From Gymnopilus junonius (lineage: Eukaryota; Basidiomycota; Agaricomycetes; Agaricales; Galerinaceae), in contig JADNYJ010000170.1 in NCBI GenBank assembly GCA_015501075.1, positions 1-64,000 of the forward strand: a DNA stretch of 64,000 bases, given 5' to 3'. Under the pieces are notes generated by a model. It was given only the letters and a program-made list of their open reading frames with translations, made no database searches and was not told the DNA's origin. Shown here piece by piece: positions 25,401 through 38,049 of this stretch; positions within the stretch are counted from its first letter, which is position 1, and each line of letters begins with the position of its first letter. The position numbers and the translations under genes were made by a program.

Positions 25401-25719
25401 CTTTAGTAGACTCATAAAAAATCTTCCCTTCATCAGGATCGATCCTAAAAGAAACTTTCTTCTGCTTTCCACTTCTCTCCGATATCTTCGTCATCAGCGT
25501 CCCTTTCTCAACCGCCTCGGGAATGTCGATATCCGAGACGATCGGTGGGCGGTCAGCCAGTGCAGGTGTCAAGAGCCCGCTGCCTACTTGAGAGCGATCC
25601 GGGTCGAGCATCTTGGCGACCTGGGAAGGCAAGGCGTCTTTGACGAACCCCGCAGACAAGTGAGCGAGCCTTTTGGTCTCTTTCTGCGCCCAGAGAGAAG
25701 GACTATGTTGTGAAGGCAT
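22436..25719 (-). CDS. Phosphoinositide-specific phospholipase C (PLC-A)
   Basis: Hydrolyses PIP2 to IP3 and diacylglycerol. Nine exons: 25392-25719, 24941-25332, 24698-24867, 24325-24635, 23972-24264, 23337-23907, 23155-23287, 22693-23100, 22436-22527; about 900 residues. Order: PH-like region (VPIEAIKEIRTG ... SIIYIYDGAYKTLHIVA), EF-hand-like helices, X box with SHNTYL and [18 protein letters not shown], acidic linker, Y box (VGVKCRG ... [43 protein letters not shown]) and C2 domain (VDPFVEVSLHIP ... GFNPVWQEELCLPF ... FRHLPLHDAQL). Five single-base gaps must be restored: one in exon 3, two in exon 4 (beside SHNTYL), one each in exons 7 and 8. After that all phases agree. The first intron seems GC-AG (25333-25391). 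It may be a pseudogene or carry assembly errors. Confidence 0.85.
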
Positions 25720-26914
25720 CTTTAGGATGTCTTAGGTGTGCTCAGAGCTCTAAAAGAATAGGAAGTCCACACGACATGAGCCTTAGAAACTGCGGAGAAG
25801 ATGGAGCTCACCAGGCAACGATGGTTGATTTTATCAACTCGTGGTCTTGGCTGCCGATGACGATGCTATAAACGTGGTAGATGCCCAAGATATAAAGTGT
25901 CAGCTTGGGCCATGACAGCCTTCTCGACGCAGATTTCCATGATAGGGGCTGTGGGTGGCTGTACCGTCAATTATTTTTCCAAAATCGATGATCGGTTACC
26001 GCAGGTGTAGAGGACCCCTGAGGTACTCTCAGATGCCGTTACCAGATCCGGATAGATTCGCGAAAATTTTTTTGAAGCCATGGCTATCCGGATGAAAGTG
26101 GAAATGCCGAGTCCGTTTCCGGATAGAAATGGACGCGCTTGCAGACAGGCAAGGAAATCGGATAGTCAACATAACAGTCAACTTTCAACGAACATTAACC
26201 CACCAAACCACTGTGAACAATCTAAGTTGCAGATTTTGTGTATATTTCAGCTCCTAGCGGCCTGAGAAAATTTTGCTGAAATTCTGGAAAAATATGAATT
26301 TTAATGCCATAGGGTGGGATCCGAATAAAAACGACAGCTTTTTAGGCCGGAGTCGCCATCGGGAGAAATTTTGAAAATCGTCCTGATAAAAATTGGGTAA
26401 CTCTAGTCATTTTGGGTGAGGGTACTTTCAGGGGTCCTTGTAGCGTGTTCACGTGACCGGAATTCAAATCGCGTCGCGACGCGTCCCACTGTCCCAGCTA
26501 TTACCGGTTGCCGATCGAAATTTTACATGGCGAAAAGAAAATGCACGTAAAGAGAGACAGCATAGAAATGGTCATAAATGCACAAATAGCTAAACTACAA
26601 CATATAGTTCTGAATGTCTGTGCCCGTATTAAGTAAAAAAAACCAATGAGTAAAGCTGCCCCCAACACGCCCCACACTGTCTAAGTATCATCTACCGAGC
26701 AGCAATGCATGAGTACGGCATACAGCATATCGACCTGCAAAGAGTAAAAAAGGAAGAAAAAGATATATAGAGATGATGTGTTTATACAAACCAATGGTTG
26801 ACTTCTTTTCGTTCTTCCCTCTGTCCCCTCAAGCACCTCCTTAGAATTTCATTTTCCACCTCATTGTTTTTCACCCCATGGCCCATTAGTCCACCCAACC
26901 CAAACCAGAATCAC
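25720..26914. other. Intergenic region, 5' of PLC-A
   Basis: AT-rich spacer upstream of PLC-A and 3' of the ERT1-like gene. CCGGATA recurs four to five times between 26045 and 26165, and might be a regulatory motif or decayed repeat. No gene was found. Confidence 0.4.
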
Positions 26915-29200
26915 TCAACACTGGATAAAATTCCCAACAATCATAGTCGGAATGCCCCACTTGTCCCTCCGGATCGTAAACGAAAAACAACAGTTGATGA
27001 ACCCCTCCTCCATCGGCTGGTCCGTCTCCTCTTCTTCCTCTCTCTTCACCAGATCTCCGTTCATTAGTATAGGCGTCGCTGCCGATGGATTAGTGCTCGC
27101 AGTTGATACGCTTCCTGAATGGACATTAGCACACGACAAAGAAAAACGAAAGACGGAGCTCGTGCGAACCTGCTAGCGTAGCTTTGCTTATCATAGGACT
27201 GGTGATCCCGCCTCCTGGATTCAGCACAGGCTTGTATCGCAGCACACAGGAAGTGAGCACGGCTTTTTGACTCGAATCAAACGCGACATGTCCGTATTTC
27301 TGCCAACCAAATGAGTAAAGACATCAGGGAGCATCAGCAGTCATGCGCAGCACCCACCTCCCAATAATTAACAGCCGACTCTTCCGCCATCAGCTCGTAT
27401 ATACATAACCGTCCCTAAAACACACAACATACAGTCAGAAATCCGCCTGGCACTCAAAGGCAGGGAAACAAGACACTCACATCTCGCAACATGTACCCAT
27501 CAACGCCCACCAACTCGGAAAATTCTCTGTTTCCCTTGTATATCTCCCCTGTTCGTCTCCACAAGCACGCAGGCACGCCCATCGCGGAGAATACGCGGTC
27601 ATAGTCGAGCAGCAGCCGCTCAAACGCTTCTTCGATGAAGACAAGGTCCTTGAGACGGTGTTAGAGTGGTGTTTGGGGAAACACGAAGTGTAGGGGAGAG
27701 GAGAGAGGTGTGGGGAGGAACATACGAGGTCACGGAGGGACTGAGCAACGGCCTAGTGGAGTGGTAGTAGGAAAGATGATAAGTTCGTATTCTTTGGGCA
27801 GGAAAGGAAACCAATCACCCTGAACTTGGGTCTCAGCACTGAAAGTGGTTGCAGGATCTGCTGCTTCGACTCTTGTGAAACACTAGAAATATCAAAGAGA
27901 GCAGGGAGCATCAGCACCGAAGGAGAATAGAATAGACAAGAAAAAACTCACTTTCGATCCATCCACCTCGACAGCCTTGCATACCCTTTCACATAATTGT
28001 AAGGCTTTAAAAGTCCTGCCTCGTATTTACTCCGGATCACCCTGTTCAGTCGTTCGTCTCTTGAACCCGGTTCCTGATCAGCAGCTGTGAGCAAAAACTT
28101 TTCAGTCTTCGTCGCAGCTGGCAGAATCGTCTCAGGCGATGAGGTCGCCGTGGTGGTGACGATCACCCCTGACCCCGTTGATGAAGCTGTGCCAATGGCG
28201 ACTGTCGCCCCTGCAGTGGTAGTGGTTGGGTAGATGGCAGCTTGGAGCTGTGCAGTGGTCATGGTCGTGGTCGTGGTTGCTCCGCCTGAACTGGTCGAGG
28301 ACGGGCCGTTTATAGTGGTTGAAAATGAGGCGGAGGAAACCAGGGAGGGTGCGATCGTAGCGGGCGGTGAGAAAAAGGAACCGTCATCCAAAGTCTCGAG
28401 AAAATCGCTACAGGGTCGGTGTCAGACACTTATGAGGAAGAAGAGAAGATTATAGGAGCACAAAGACATACGTGAGTCCTGAAAATTCGTTTCCAAAGGT
28501 TTCCGGGGAATACATGTACGTGGGCACCGACATGGGCCACGCGGCGGTCGCCTGCGCGGGTTGGCCTTGGTACATGGTTACTGGGGGTGCAGGAAAACGT
28601 CAGAAAATTCCACTTGAGACGAATATCGAACTATTGAGCACGACTTACCAGGTGCATAGGTTCTCGTGAGGTCGATTCCAGGTATCTGGGCAGATGGCCC
28701 TGTTGCTGATGCTGTTGCCGGTTTTTCTGGCAATTTCGGTCTTCGTTCGTCATGACATAGGTGTCCTATCTCGCGTTTGATACTGCCAACGTTGAAAAAT
28801 CAAAAATCAGAAGGATCGTGGGCGGTGGCAAGATACAAGGAACGAGAGACCAATTTAAGACAACAACGAAAAAGTCCGTCAACAAAGAGATCAAGAAAAA
28901 AACTTTGGGCACTAACCAACGTTGACAAGGTCGTCCTTCATCACAAGTCATATGGCTCCTTCGACAGTATAGGCAGGCATGGTTGACCTTTCTTCTCTTC
29001 ACTGTCTTCTTCTTCCTGCCAGCGTCGTCGTCCGCTGCACCGCCGTTGGAAGAACCTGAACCCTGCTGAGCATCGCTGCCGCCAGCGGCTACCGTGCTAG
29101 CACTCGGACTCGCCGCCGACGTTGTGGTCATTGTACCTATAGGGGTCGAAAACGCTGTACCCTGTGCTGAATCCGCGTAGTTCGTGAACATCGTCATCAA
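26915..29200 (-). CDS. ERT1: ERT1/AcuK-type Zn2Cys6-PAS regulator of gluconeogenesis
   Basis: Ten exons keep frame without repair: 28917-29200, 28649-28782, 28472-28580, 27952-28407, 27819-27882, 27726-27752, 27481-27648, 27358-27414, 27170-27299, 26915-27114; about 542 residues. The zinc cluster near residues 75-105 reads CLYCRRSHMTCDEGRPCQRC then IKREIGHLCHDE, the signature of the Ert1/AcuK/AcuM group. A long Ser/Thr-rich stretch follows, then NVSQESKQQILQPLSVLRPKF and the PAS-like domain (LVFIEEAFERLLLDYDRVF, CLWRRTGEIYKGNREF, LCIYELMAEESAVNYWEKYG). It ends CCFSFTIRRDKWGIP and MIVGNFIQC. Orthologues activate gluconeogenic genes on non-fermentable carbon. An in-frame second Met follows directly, so the start may be one codon later. 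Confidence 0.88.
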
Positions 29201-32044
29201 AAAACGAGTGGTAAGGTGCTGACTGGGATTTTGTTGATTTAGTATCCAGAGGCTGGTATAACGAACACTAAGTTCAAGAATAAGCGGAATTCATATATGG
29301 CGTAACAATTTTGAAGCAAGGGGACCGAAAAAAAGAAAAGGTGGGGGCGGTCGTTGGCAAAGACGTGAAAGTGAGAAATTTACCGCATTTGGCGTCGGCC
29401 GCCTTTGAGATTTTCCCATTCAGTTATTTTCGGCAGGGATATGCTTCATCTTTAAGTAGTACGTGCTCCCAAGGAAACAACGGGCTGCGTATTATGTTCT
29501 TAAATTACTCCACGATAACGACTTTCCAATGCGAAAGTTTGCATTCGACGAAACATGAAGGAGAGGCTCGATTGCAGAGTACTTCTCGCTTCAGGACGGC
29601 CGCAACTTAGTAATAGGAAGGATAATAGCCAATTCAAGTAGTACTGATGCTTTCATTATCGTTAATTCGGCAGGGTATATATTGGCTGAGATATCATATA
29701 TTGCACCACGTTTGATCTTTTTTTTCCTATCTGAAATGGAAAGGATATTGCACATTTGATGGCAAAACCAACTTGAAGTTTATCCATTGTTGTAGCTCGC
29801 GGTTCATTGTGGTATCGGATTCGAAAGAGGTAGGAACACTCGCAATACTCATAAAGACTTACTGAATAGACTAAGGAAGAAAGATCATGGGTTTCGACCT
29901 ATTCATGGCCCCCTAAGGACCATGCTGTCTGTTGGTATTGAAGGCCTACAAGAACCGTCGAGTAATAGCAGAAGTATTTCAGTATTCAAGATCCAACTCC
30001 TTTTATTTAAATTCTAGACTCACCGCAGGAAGGGAAATACAACCACATTGGCAGAGTCGTGTACTCGCCACGGAGCAACGTTTCTTGAGTTACTTCCTAC
30101 AAGAAGCTACAGATTCTTTCTTCCAATCGGCGGTTATCACTTTCATCAATTATATACACCCAAGTATGCTCGTGTTCTGATAAAGATTGAATTATCTGGT
30201 AATATATGTATATGTTTACAAGTGAGGCCCCGTTTATTACTCTTGTTAATCATGACACGACCTGAGCTTGGAAAAGGGCGTGGCGACAAGGGCAGAAGGG
30301 AGCTCCACCGTTGCTGGAATGAATAAAGGAACTGTTTGGGCTTTTATACTGCAACGTTAACATTCTATCCAGCTACCGAGTCTTTTAATCAACCAGAATA
30401 CGAGCTGCGAAGCTTAGGGCGAACGAAGATAAACGAAGGAGGGCTGCGCATGTACATCCGTATAAATGGCACGACTTGTTACGCTGCAGCGAGTTCCGAA
30501 CGAGCGAAGGCTAAGTTCCCGGAGGCCTGTGGGAGAAGCTGCACTAGCGCTTGTCTGAGAAGCTGGTGCCGGAAGATGCTTTGCGGGTAGCGACTCAGGG
30601 ATGGTGAGAAGGCAAGGTAAGATCATGTAAGACGTATTTTGAATGGATTAAATTCACAGGGGTACAGTCGCTGGTGAAATCTAATTTAATCGATATAAAT
30701 GAACTATGTATCCCAGTCGCGGTCTGTAGATAGTAAAACCGACACAAACGTGCAGTCTAACGTACACATATCCGCGAGGGTACTCATTGGGCTTACGATC
30801 AAATTTTCAAGGATGGGGTGAGAAAATAATGCTAAATTTGGGCCCTCTATGATGTGGTCAGCATTCTCCATGTTCGTTTCGAACCATCATCAGGGATCTA
30901 AATATGTCCTCTAGTCTCCTCCACAAGTACAAGGTGGGATTCACTGAAATCTGGTGAATTCATACTAAATTAAGATTTATAGAGATATCTTTCTATAACT
31001 TTGAACTCAGTCCTGAATGTTTAGAGTTTACATAAGATAGCGGCTACTGCTGAGGTCCCAATACTCTCCGGGATGGCCCTTTACTTGAAGGCTGAAGTTT
31101 GGACTTTCTAGCCCCCACTACCTGGACTCGATAATGACGGTATGTTGCCGTCACTTTGATAGTTTAGTATATATTTATCCTTTTAACTCAACTATTGCGT
31201 TGAATTGGCTCCTTATCTTTTGCAGAAACGTGGCGGACAATTTCCCACCTATTATTTACTGATAGCGCATGGATACAATCTTGGAATCACTCCAAGTCAT
31301 CAAGAAACCAAAGCCTTTAATCTTTTCGCGTCTCACAACTTCATCACCGATTACAGGACCTGTACCTGTTTGTTTGTCTGTCTTCAAAAGCGTGTCCAGT
31401 AGGTCAGAAGGGCCGGTATTCGAGGCCTATCAATCAGCACTCTGGATCAGCACTCTCCACCCGAAGAGAACATGCTTCTCTGGAGGCTCGAACATCACCG
31501 CTCCACATCAAACTTTGTAAACAATTGCGGTTCATATAACGTCTCGAATGACTTTAAACACACACCCTTGAGGCTTCGCTCTGTGGTTACAGGCGTTCAT
31601 ACGCACGTCGTTTACGGACAACATGAAATGCACGAGGTGCGTCGTCATTTTGTTCTCTATATTCGAACTGAGGCATAACCCTAAATCTATAGAACGCCAG
31701 ACTAAAAATAAGGCCCCGTCTTCTCTGGGCTTCCACTTCATCGTGTTCTGTGACTGATAAAGGTGCCGTGGATGTGTGGATCTATTCCTTATAGAGGTGT
31801 TAGACACCGCTGAAACACGCCACTCCAGCAGGGTGCTACCTTTTTAATGTTCTAGGAAGCTGTGTCAATTCATGATCTTCTCGGAGTGAATGTGAAGCTG
31901 CATCATGCAAAGCAGAAGCCTAGCGTCAATCTAAGGGTCCTTCTAGTTTAAAAGATGAAGATGTGATCCTTGGTATTCATTCATTTCCTTTCCTGCCACC
32001 TCAACTTCTCAGCTTTTTCGCATTACCCATTGTCGTGATCCCAA
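29201..32044. other. Long gap without a supportable gene
   Basis: About 2.8 kb upstream of the ERT1-like gene. Short open stretches (for example 30336-30590 + and 31205-31520 +) lack splice structure and family motifs. I see no repeats, TIRs or RNA genes. Part will be the ERT1 promoter and the 5' region of the next gene. Confidence 0.45.
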
Positions 32045-33437
32045 ATGTCGAGTTCAACAGCACCACCCTCTCCTCCCCAAATGCCTAATCTTGACCTCAT
32101 ACTGATTGCTAGAACCACACGGAAGACTCTAGATCGTTTAGCGTCGTTTTCTAACATGCAAAGGTGAATCTGCCTTTCTTTTTGTTTCTCATCCTAAACT
32201 TTTATCAACGATATAGTACCTCGGAAGAACCTTTGCTTCTCCTCGCCAAAATCTCTCGTACAATCCTCGCTCTCATCAAACTCATCGACTCCAGCATGCT
32301 CGCTGCGCAAATGGGATACCAGCTTGCCTCAGACGCGATGATCATGTGCGATCCGGAGGAAACGGAGTGGGAGGCGGACGTGAGTGTTGATAGCCTGCGT
32401 GGCATATCGAAGGACGGCCACGAGACCGCGAATAGTGTCATGGAGGGGTTTAGGGAAGTTAAGCAAGAAGTTTACAAGGTATTCTTCATTTCTGGCTCTG
32501 GCCAAATTGCCTTTCATAAAATTGACTGTTATTCATATAGATTGCGGCTTCCACGAAGGACAACAACACGGTCGTCCTCGTCCCTCCAGATCCGTTCCAT
32601 GGTACGTTATGTCATTACCGGCTTATACCCACAACTTCCCATCTGATATATCCTTCGCTAGCTGAAACTATGAAGATCCATCTCAAAGATATCGGTACTG
32701 ATCTGGTGGCCAATCTGAACCTACTCTCTGAAATTTCCCGTGAGACGACAAATGTGTCTGGCTGGTGGTCATACGTCAAAGATGATCTAGCAGCTGAGCG
32801 TCCAACGCTCATACCTTCCCAAAAGGATAGCAGTGACCAGGCAACCACCTATGCTTCTGAAAAGTTTGCGAAATGGTCGCAGTTAAAGGAAGCGTTCCAA
32901 CAATATTACAATATTGTACGTACCCAATCAAAATTCATGGTCACTCTGAGCTGAGCCATTCCATAGGTTCATGAAGCACAAATGCGTTATCCCTCTCTTC
33001 TCCCTTCATCTTTGGCAGCATGGAAATCGGTCGCGTCTCCTCGCAGCGTCGAGGCTAGCTCTGTAGGCCATTGTGCGTCACAAGACCTTTTTGGGGAGTC
33101 TAGCCCTGCCTCTGGGCCTGGAACGCCTAGAGCCAAACGAAAAATCATGTTCTTCGAAATGGTCAGGCTCAAACGTCAACAACGTTTCTTAGGGCACCAT
33201 GCAAGTGAGCCGGCCCTCCGAGAGAAAGGGAAAGGTGTGGCCCAGGACAAGGACAAGGACGTTATCGCAAGGCAGGGAACGCACGGGTCGTCAAACACAG
33301 CCACCACTACCCGTTCTGGTGCACGTGAAGAGGAGAAAGTTGCCTCATCGCTATGGTGCTGTCCACGACTGTCTTTCTTGAGAGTATGGGACATTATGGG
33401 CACTGTGGATTCTTTCTATGACGAATTATGTGAATGA
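32045..33437 (+). CDS. Unknown protein, ~388 aa
   Basis: Five exons (32045-32163, 32217-32478, 32541-32601, 32662-32915, 32967-33437) with correct phases and standard splice sites make this a real gene. No known family is recognised. The N-terminal half is helical and amphipathic (EEPLLLLAKISRTILALIKLID; METMKIHLKDIGTDLVANLNLL-type heptads), the C-terminal 150 residues are basic and Ser-rich with KDKDKD and low-complexity runs. No signal peptide or membrane span is evident, so it is probably cytosolic. It is adjacent to, and transcribed in the same direction as, HSP104. Confidence 0.75.
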
Positions 33438-33708
33438 TTAACTTGATATGCTGTGGATTCAAGCAATAAAAATATTTCGAAGGCAGATTACGGGCGAAGA
33501 TAGGAGTTCATCACATGTCTGACGCGTGCGTGACACAGGTCACGCGACTAATTGTTACATGTGAGACCTTGCTCGAAACCGGTCCTCCAGCAAATCCCTC
33601 TGGAATCCTCTGGCACTCTGAGCATCTGCGAGTCGATTGAAGTTCTGCTGCGAGTTTGCACTGGAAACTACTAAACTATGGCAGACCTTTCTCGGGCGCT
33701 GGTGAGAG

Positions 33709-33812
33709 TTCCAGAAATCTACGTCAAGGCCTCGAACATTCGGGCACTGTAGGGTGGCTATGACGTTATTTCCGTATTCCGTTCTTGTTCACATGGTGCC
33801 TCTATATATAAA
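33709..33812 (+). promoter_or_regulatory. HSP104 promoter: heat-shock elements and TATA box
   Basis: Two minimal heat-shock factor dyads are visible: TTCcaGAA at 33709-33716 and GAAcaTTC at 33734-33741. TATATATAA lies at 33803-33811, about 85 bp before the HSP104 ATG. The arrangement matches an Hsf1-driven promoter. Confidence 0.75.
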
Positions 33813-33891
33813 CCAATGCCAAACCTTCGTCTTATTCCCCACTTTACGACACACATACTATCGATATTATCTCTTTCTTTGTGATTCTATC

Positions 33892-36800
33892 ATGGCCAGT
33901 AACATGGAATTTACTGACAAGACGCAGCAGTCGTTGTCTGATGCCATTCAACTTGCAAAAGACTATGCAAATGCCCAAGGTATGTTCAATGAAATTTCCC
34001 TGTTCGTTCCGACATTGACTTTTACCTCCTTTCTTTCTAGTTTACCCTGCTCATCTCGCGTTTGTACTGTTAAACGAAGGGGAGGCCGCAGAACCCTCTG
34101 CCGCAGGAGGGTCCCATGCTGGTGTCACTCCTCTGTTTTCTTCTGTCATCACTAAAGCCGGTGGCGACCCTGTGAGTGGTTGTAATTCTTGTTCATGCTT
34201 TTCACCGCCTTTACTAATGAGCTTCTCGTAGACCGTCGTACGACGAGGCGTTCAGAAAGTCATTGTTCGCCTACCTTCGCAGGACCCTCCACCGGAAGAG
34301 ACTTCCTTCTCCACCGCTTCCTTAAAAGTCTTACGTGAAGCCCAATCCCTCCAGAAGACCATGCACGACTCGTATATCGCTCAAGACCACATCTTGCTCG
34401 CTCTCATCAAAGACCCATCGATAGCACCAGTCCTGAAAGAGGCCGGACTTACCGAGGCGACTCTCAAGACCGCTATTGAGCAAATCCGGGGCAATAGGCG
34501 GGTGGATTCGAAGACGGCGGAACAAGGGTTCGATGCTCTCCAAAAGTATGCAGTCGACCTGACTGCTCTAGCTGAGGAGGGCAAGATTGATCCAGTCATC
34601 GGTCGTGATAACGAGATTCGTCGGGCTATCCGTATTCTTTGCCGACGGTATGTTTTAGTCATTCCATTCCATTCTTCTGAAGACTGACGTTTTTTTATAG
34701 GACGAAAAACAACCCTGTTCTCATTGGTGAACCTGGTGTCGGAAAAACCGCTATTGTTGAAGGTCTAGCCCAGCGTATCGTCAAGCGCGACGTTCCAGCT
34801 AGTTTGATCGCTCGACTCTACTCCTTGGACATGGGTGCCCTCATGGCTGGCGCCAAGTACAAAGGTGAATACGAAGAGCGCATCAAGTCGGTCCTCAACG
34901 AAGTTGAGAAAGCATCCGAAGACGGTGGCCCCGGAATTATTCTCTTCATCGATGAACTCCACCTCATCATGGCTGGCCGCGGCGGTGAGGGAGGTGGCAT
35001 GGACGCTGCCAATCTCTTCAAGCCTCTTCTTGCTCGTGGCAAGTTAAGGTGCATTGGTGCCACTACGCTATCGGAGTACCGCAAGTATATCGAGACAGAC
35101 CCTGCCTTGGAGCGGCGTTTTGCTCAGGTCCTTGTGAATGAGCCCAGTGTTCCGGAAACGATCAACATTCTGCGAGGCATCCGGGAGAAATACGAAGTTC
35201 ATCATGGTGTTCGCATCCTCGACAACTCCCTTATTGCCGCTGCGACACTGGCTCATCGGTACCTTACTTCAAGACGACTTCCTGATTCTGCCATCGATCT
35301 TGTTGATGAAGCTTGCGCTAGGTAGGCCCTTCTTCTCATGATAAATTTTTGCGCTGTCGCTAACTACATCCTTCTATAGCGTCCGCGTTAGTCGTGAAAC
35401 TGAGCCAGAAGAGATCGACAACCTCCAACGCAAGAAGCTGGAATTGGAGATAGAAATCCACGCCCTTGAACGCGACAAGGAGGCTGCTAGCAAAGAACGA
35501 CTAGAACTAGCACGCAAAAGGATCTCGCAGATCGACGATGAGCTCCGCCCTCTCAAAGCCGCGTATGAGAACGAGAAGAGGCGAGGGGAGGAGATAACAA
35601 TGTCAGGAGAAGGATTGATGAGCTGAAGGCAAAAGTGGCAGAAGCTGAACGACGGTATGCATTGTTTTTGCGCAGTGAGGGATTGCAACTAACTTGTTTC
35701 ATATAGATATGACCTTGCCACTGCTTCCGACCTTACTTACTATGCCCTTCCCGACCTGCAAAACAAGCTGGCGAAATTGGAAGCCGAAAAAGCCGTTGAG
35801 GACGCCAAGGCAGGGGCGGGCATGGATACTGTCAATGCAGAGAGCATCGCCGAGATCGTTGGAAGGTGGACCGGCATTCCTGTCTCCCGGCTGGTGACGA
35901 CTGAGAAGGAGAAGTTGTTGAAGATGGAGAAGACCCTCTCGGCGCAGGTCGTTGGACAGCCGGATGCGGTCAAGGCTGTTGCCAATGCTGTCAGGTTATC
36001 GAGAAGTGGCTTGTCGAATCCCAACAGGCCCACTGCGAGTTTCTTGATGGCTGGTCCCTCTGGAACGGGTAAGACGCTCATGGCGAAGACGGTATGTCTT
36101 TTCACTTATATTGCCTCTGCCAATGTATTTATCATGTTTTTTGCTTAGCTGGCAACGCTGCTCTTCGACGACCCCAATAGCATGATGCGTATTGACGCCT
36201 CCGAATACTCCGAGAAGCATTCAATCTCCCGTCTCATTGGTGCTCCCCCAGGCTACGTTGGTTACGACGCTGGAGGTCAACTGACCGAGTATATCCGCCG
36301 CAAACCCTACTCCATCATTCTCATCGACGAAATAGAGAAGGCCTGCAGGGAATTCGTCACTATCTTCTTGCAAGTCTTGGACGACGGTCGGTTGACGGAC
36401 GGTCAAGGCAGGGTCATCGACATGCGGAACACCGTCATCATGATGACTTCCAACCTTGGCGCTGCTTATCTCAATGACATGCCTGAAGGCAACATCAATC
36501 CCGAGACGAGGCAGTTGGTGATGGGTGCCATTCAAGCCCACTTCCCTCCTGAGTTCATTAATCGTATCGATGAAATTGTTATCTTCGTGAGTTTCATCTT
36601 CTTTCTATCGTCTTTATCGTCTTTATCTTCTGTATATTAACTTCATCCTTCCAGCGACCTTTGTCTCGCAAGGACGTGCTCAAGATTGTTGACATCCGCC
36701 TCAAGGAAATTCAAGAACGACTGTCAGAGCGCAAGATCACCTTCGACGTCGACCCAGAAAGCAAGCAATACCTCATGTCGGCAGGTTACTCACCCCAATA

Positions 36801-37038
36801 TGGTGCTCGGCCTCTCAATCGCGTTATCCAAAGCGAGATCCTCAACCCGCTTTCTGTCCTCATTTTATCTGGACAAATCTTGGATGGCGAGACTGTCCGT
36901 GTGCGATTCGATGGTGCTCACAACCGAATTACGCTCTTACCGAATCATGTGGCGACAAAATCGGAAGGCGCGATGGACGTGGATGCGGATGATTTGACGA
37001 CAGATGACGATGACATTGAGATTGAGGAGATGGACTAG
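33892..37038 (+). CDS. HSP104: Hsp104/ClpB AAA+ protein disaggregase
   Basis: Hexameric ATPase that threads aggregated proteins through its pore with Hsp70/Hsp40. Eight exons: 33892-33979, 34041-34171, 34232-34647, 34701-35321, 35380-35654, 35707-36091, 36149-36586, 36655-37038; about 912 residues. Clp N-domain ([18 protein letters not shown]), NBD1 Walker [10 protein letters not shown] and Walker [10 protein letters not shown], pore loop [10 protein letters not shown], the coiled-coil middle domain, NBD2 Walker A GPSGTGKT, pore loop GYVGYD, Walker [11 protein letters not shown], sensor-2 GARPLNR, and an acidic C-terminus ending EEMD. The EEMD tail fits a cytosolic, not mitochondrial, form. 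Exon 5 needs one base restored near 35594-35600 (GAGATAACAATG) in the coiled coil; otherwise the frame is lost. Confidence 0.95.
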
Positions 37039-37334
37039 GGCTTGGATGTAGACCTGTAAAATCATTCCACCTTTCGGCGATGGACTTTGGGTAGAAAAAG
37101 CATCAATCAATTGTAGAACTATCATTTGCAATGTAGAATATATGTATTATTAGTACCATTAAACTCTGTTTTATCTTCAGTAAAGTATCAATTGGACGAC
37201 AAGAATCAACTTCATCCTCCTTCAGTACGTTGGAATCAGCGGTCAACTTACTGCCCCGGCCAATCCCGAATTAGAAAAGTGCATTGAACGTTCTGAAACG
37301 TCGGCAGAAATGGTCCCAGTCAGCGGCGACCCAG

Positions 37335-38049
37335 CTAGGGCTGGGTTAGATATTTTTCGCCGCTGTCAGTAACGTCAGATAATATTTGGCCCTTCGGGCA
37401 GTGTCAGATACTATTGTTATTAACAGTTATTTAATGACGTCATCAATATTACATAATTTTTTTTCGGCTCGTTAATAACACTAAGAAGGAATATCTGACA
37501 CATTACTAACATGCCTCAGAGAGCGGCGCCCGCTAGAAAACTCTCTATGCTCCAGTCCCCTGGTGTGCCCGTCGATTCCTCGTCCACTGTCATCGGTTGA
37601 GTGGATAGCAATGCTCCAGGACCCGCCGTGTCGACATTCAAGACAAGGGCATTGAGCTTGCCATCATTGAGCTTGATATATTCAGCAATGTCAAATCTAG
37701 CCGATGAGCGGACTACCCTGGGCCACCCTTCATCGTCATGAGCAAATGAGCTAATGTAACGTCTTCGCCAGAATTGATGAAAGTCTCGCAGAGATCGACT
37801 AAGGCCTGCTCTTCAGTATCAGAGAGCATTTTCATGACGAATGAAGCAGAAAAATTCAATTGCAGTACGAGCTCATCGATAAGAGATGGGCTATACGGTT
37901 TTCATGCGGCCCGGAATATCTAACAGTATATGGCTGTCATATTATGACAGCCGATTTTTCATGCTCTCTGTCAGATATGTTTATAATGCCGTCATATATT
38001 TGTCAGTTATTATAAGTTACTAACATAGCAATAACAAACCCTGCCCTAG
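37335..38049. mobile_element. Non-autonomous TIR element, 715 bp
   Basis: CTAGGGCTGGGTT at 37335-37347 is the inverted complement of AACCCTGCCCTAG at 38037-38049 with one mismatch. ACCCAG lies immediately outside both ends (37329-37334 and 38050-38055), as a 6 bp target duplication. Subterminal GTCAGATA motifs recur at about 37373, 37401, 37491 (inverted) and 37968. The interior has no intact ORF. The TIR style resembles hAT elements, but the 6 bp duplication does not fit the usual 8 bp. Confidence 0.7.

Noticed and set aside
30336..30626. Overlapping open frames on both strands
   Set aside because: Neither has codon structure, splice sites or motifs that favour a real gene.
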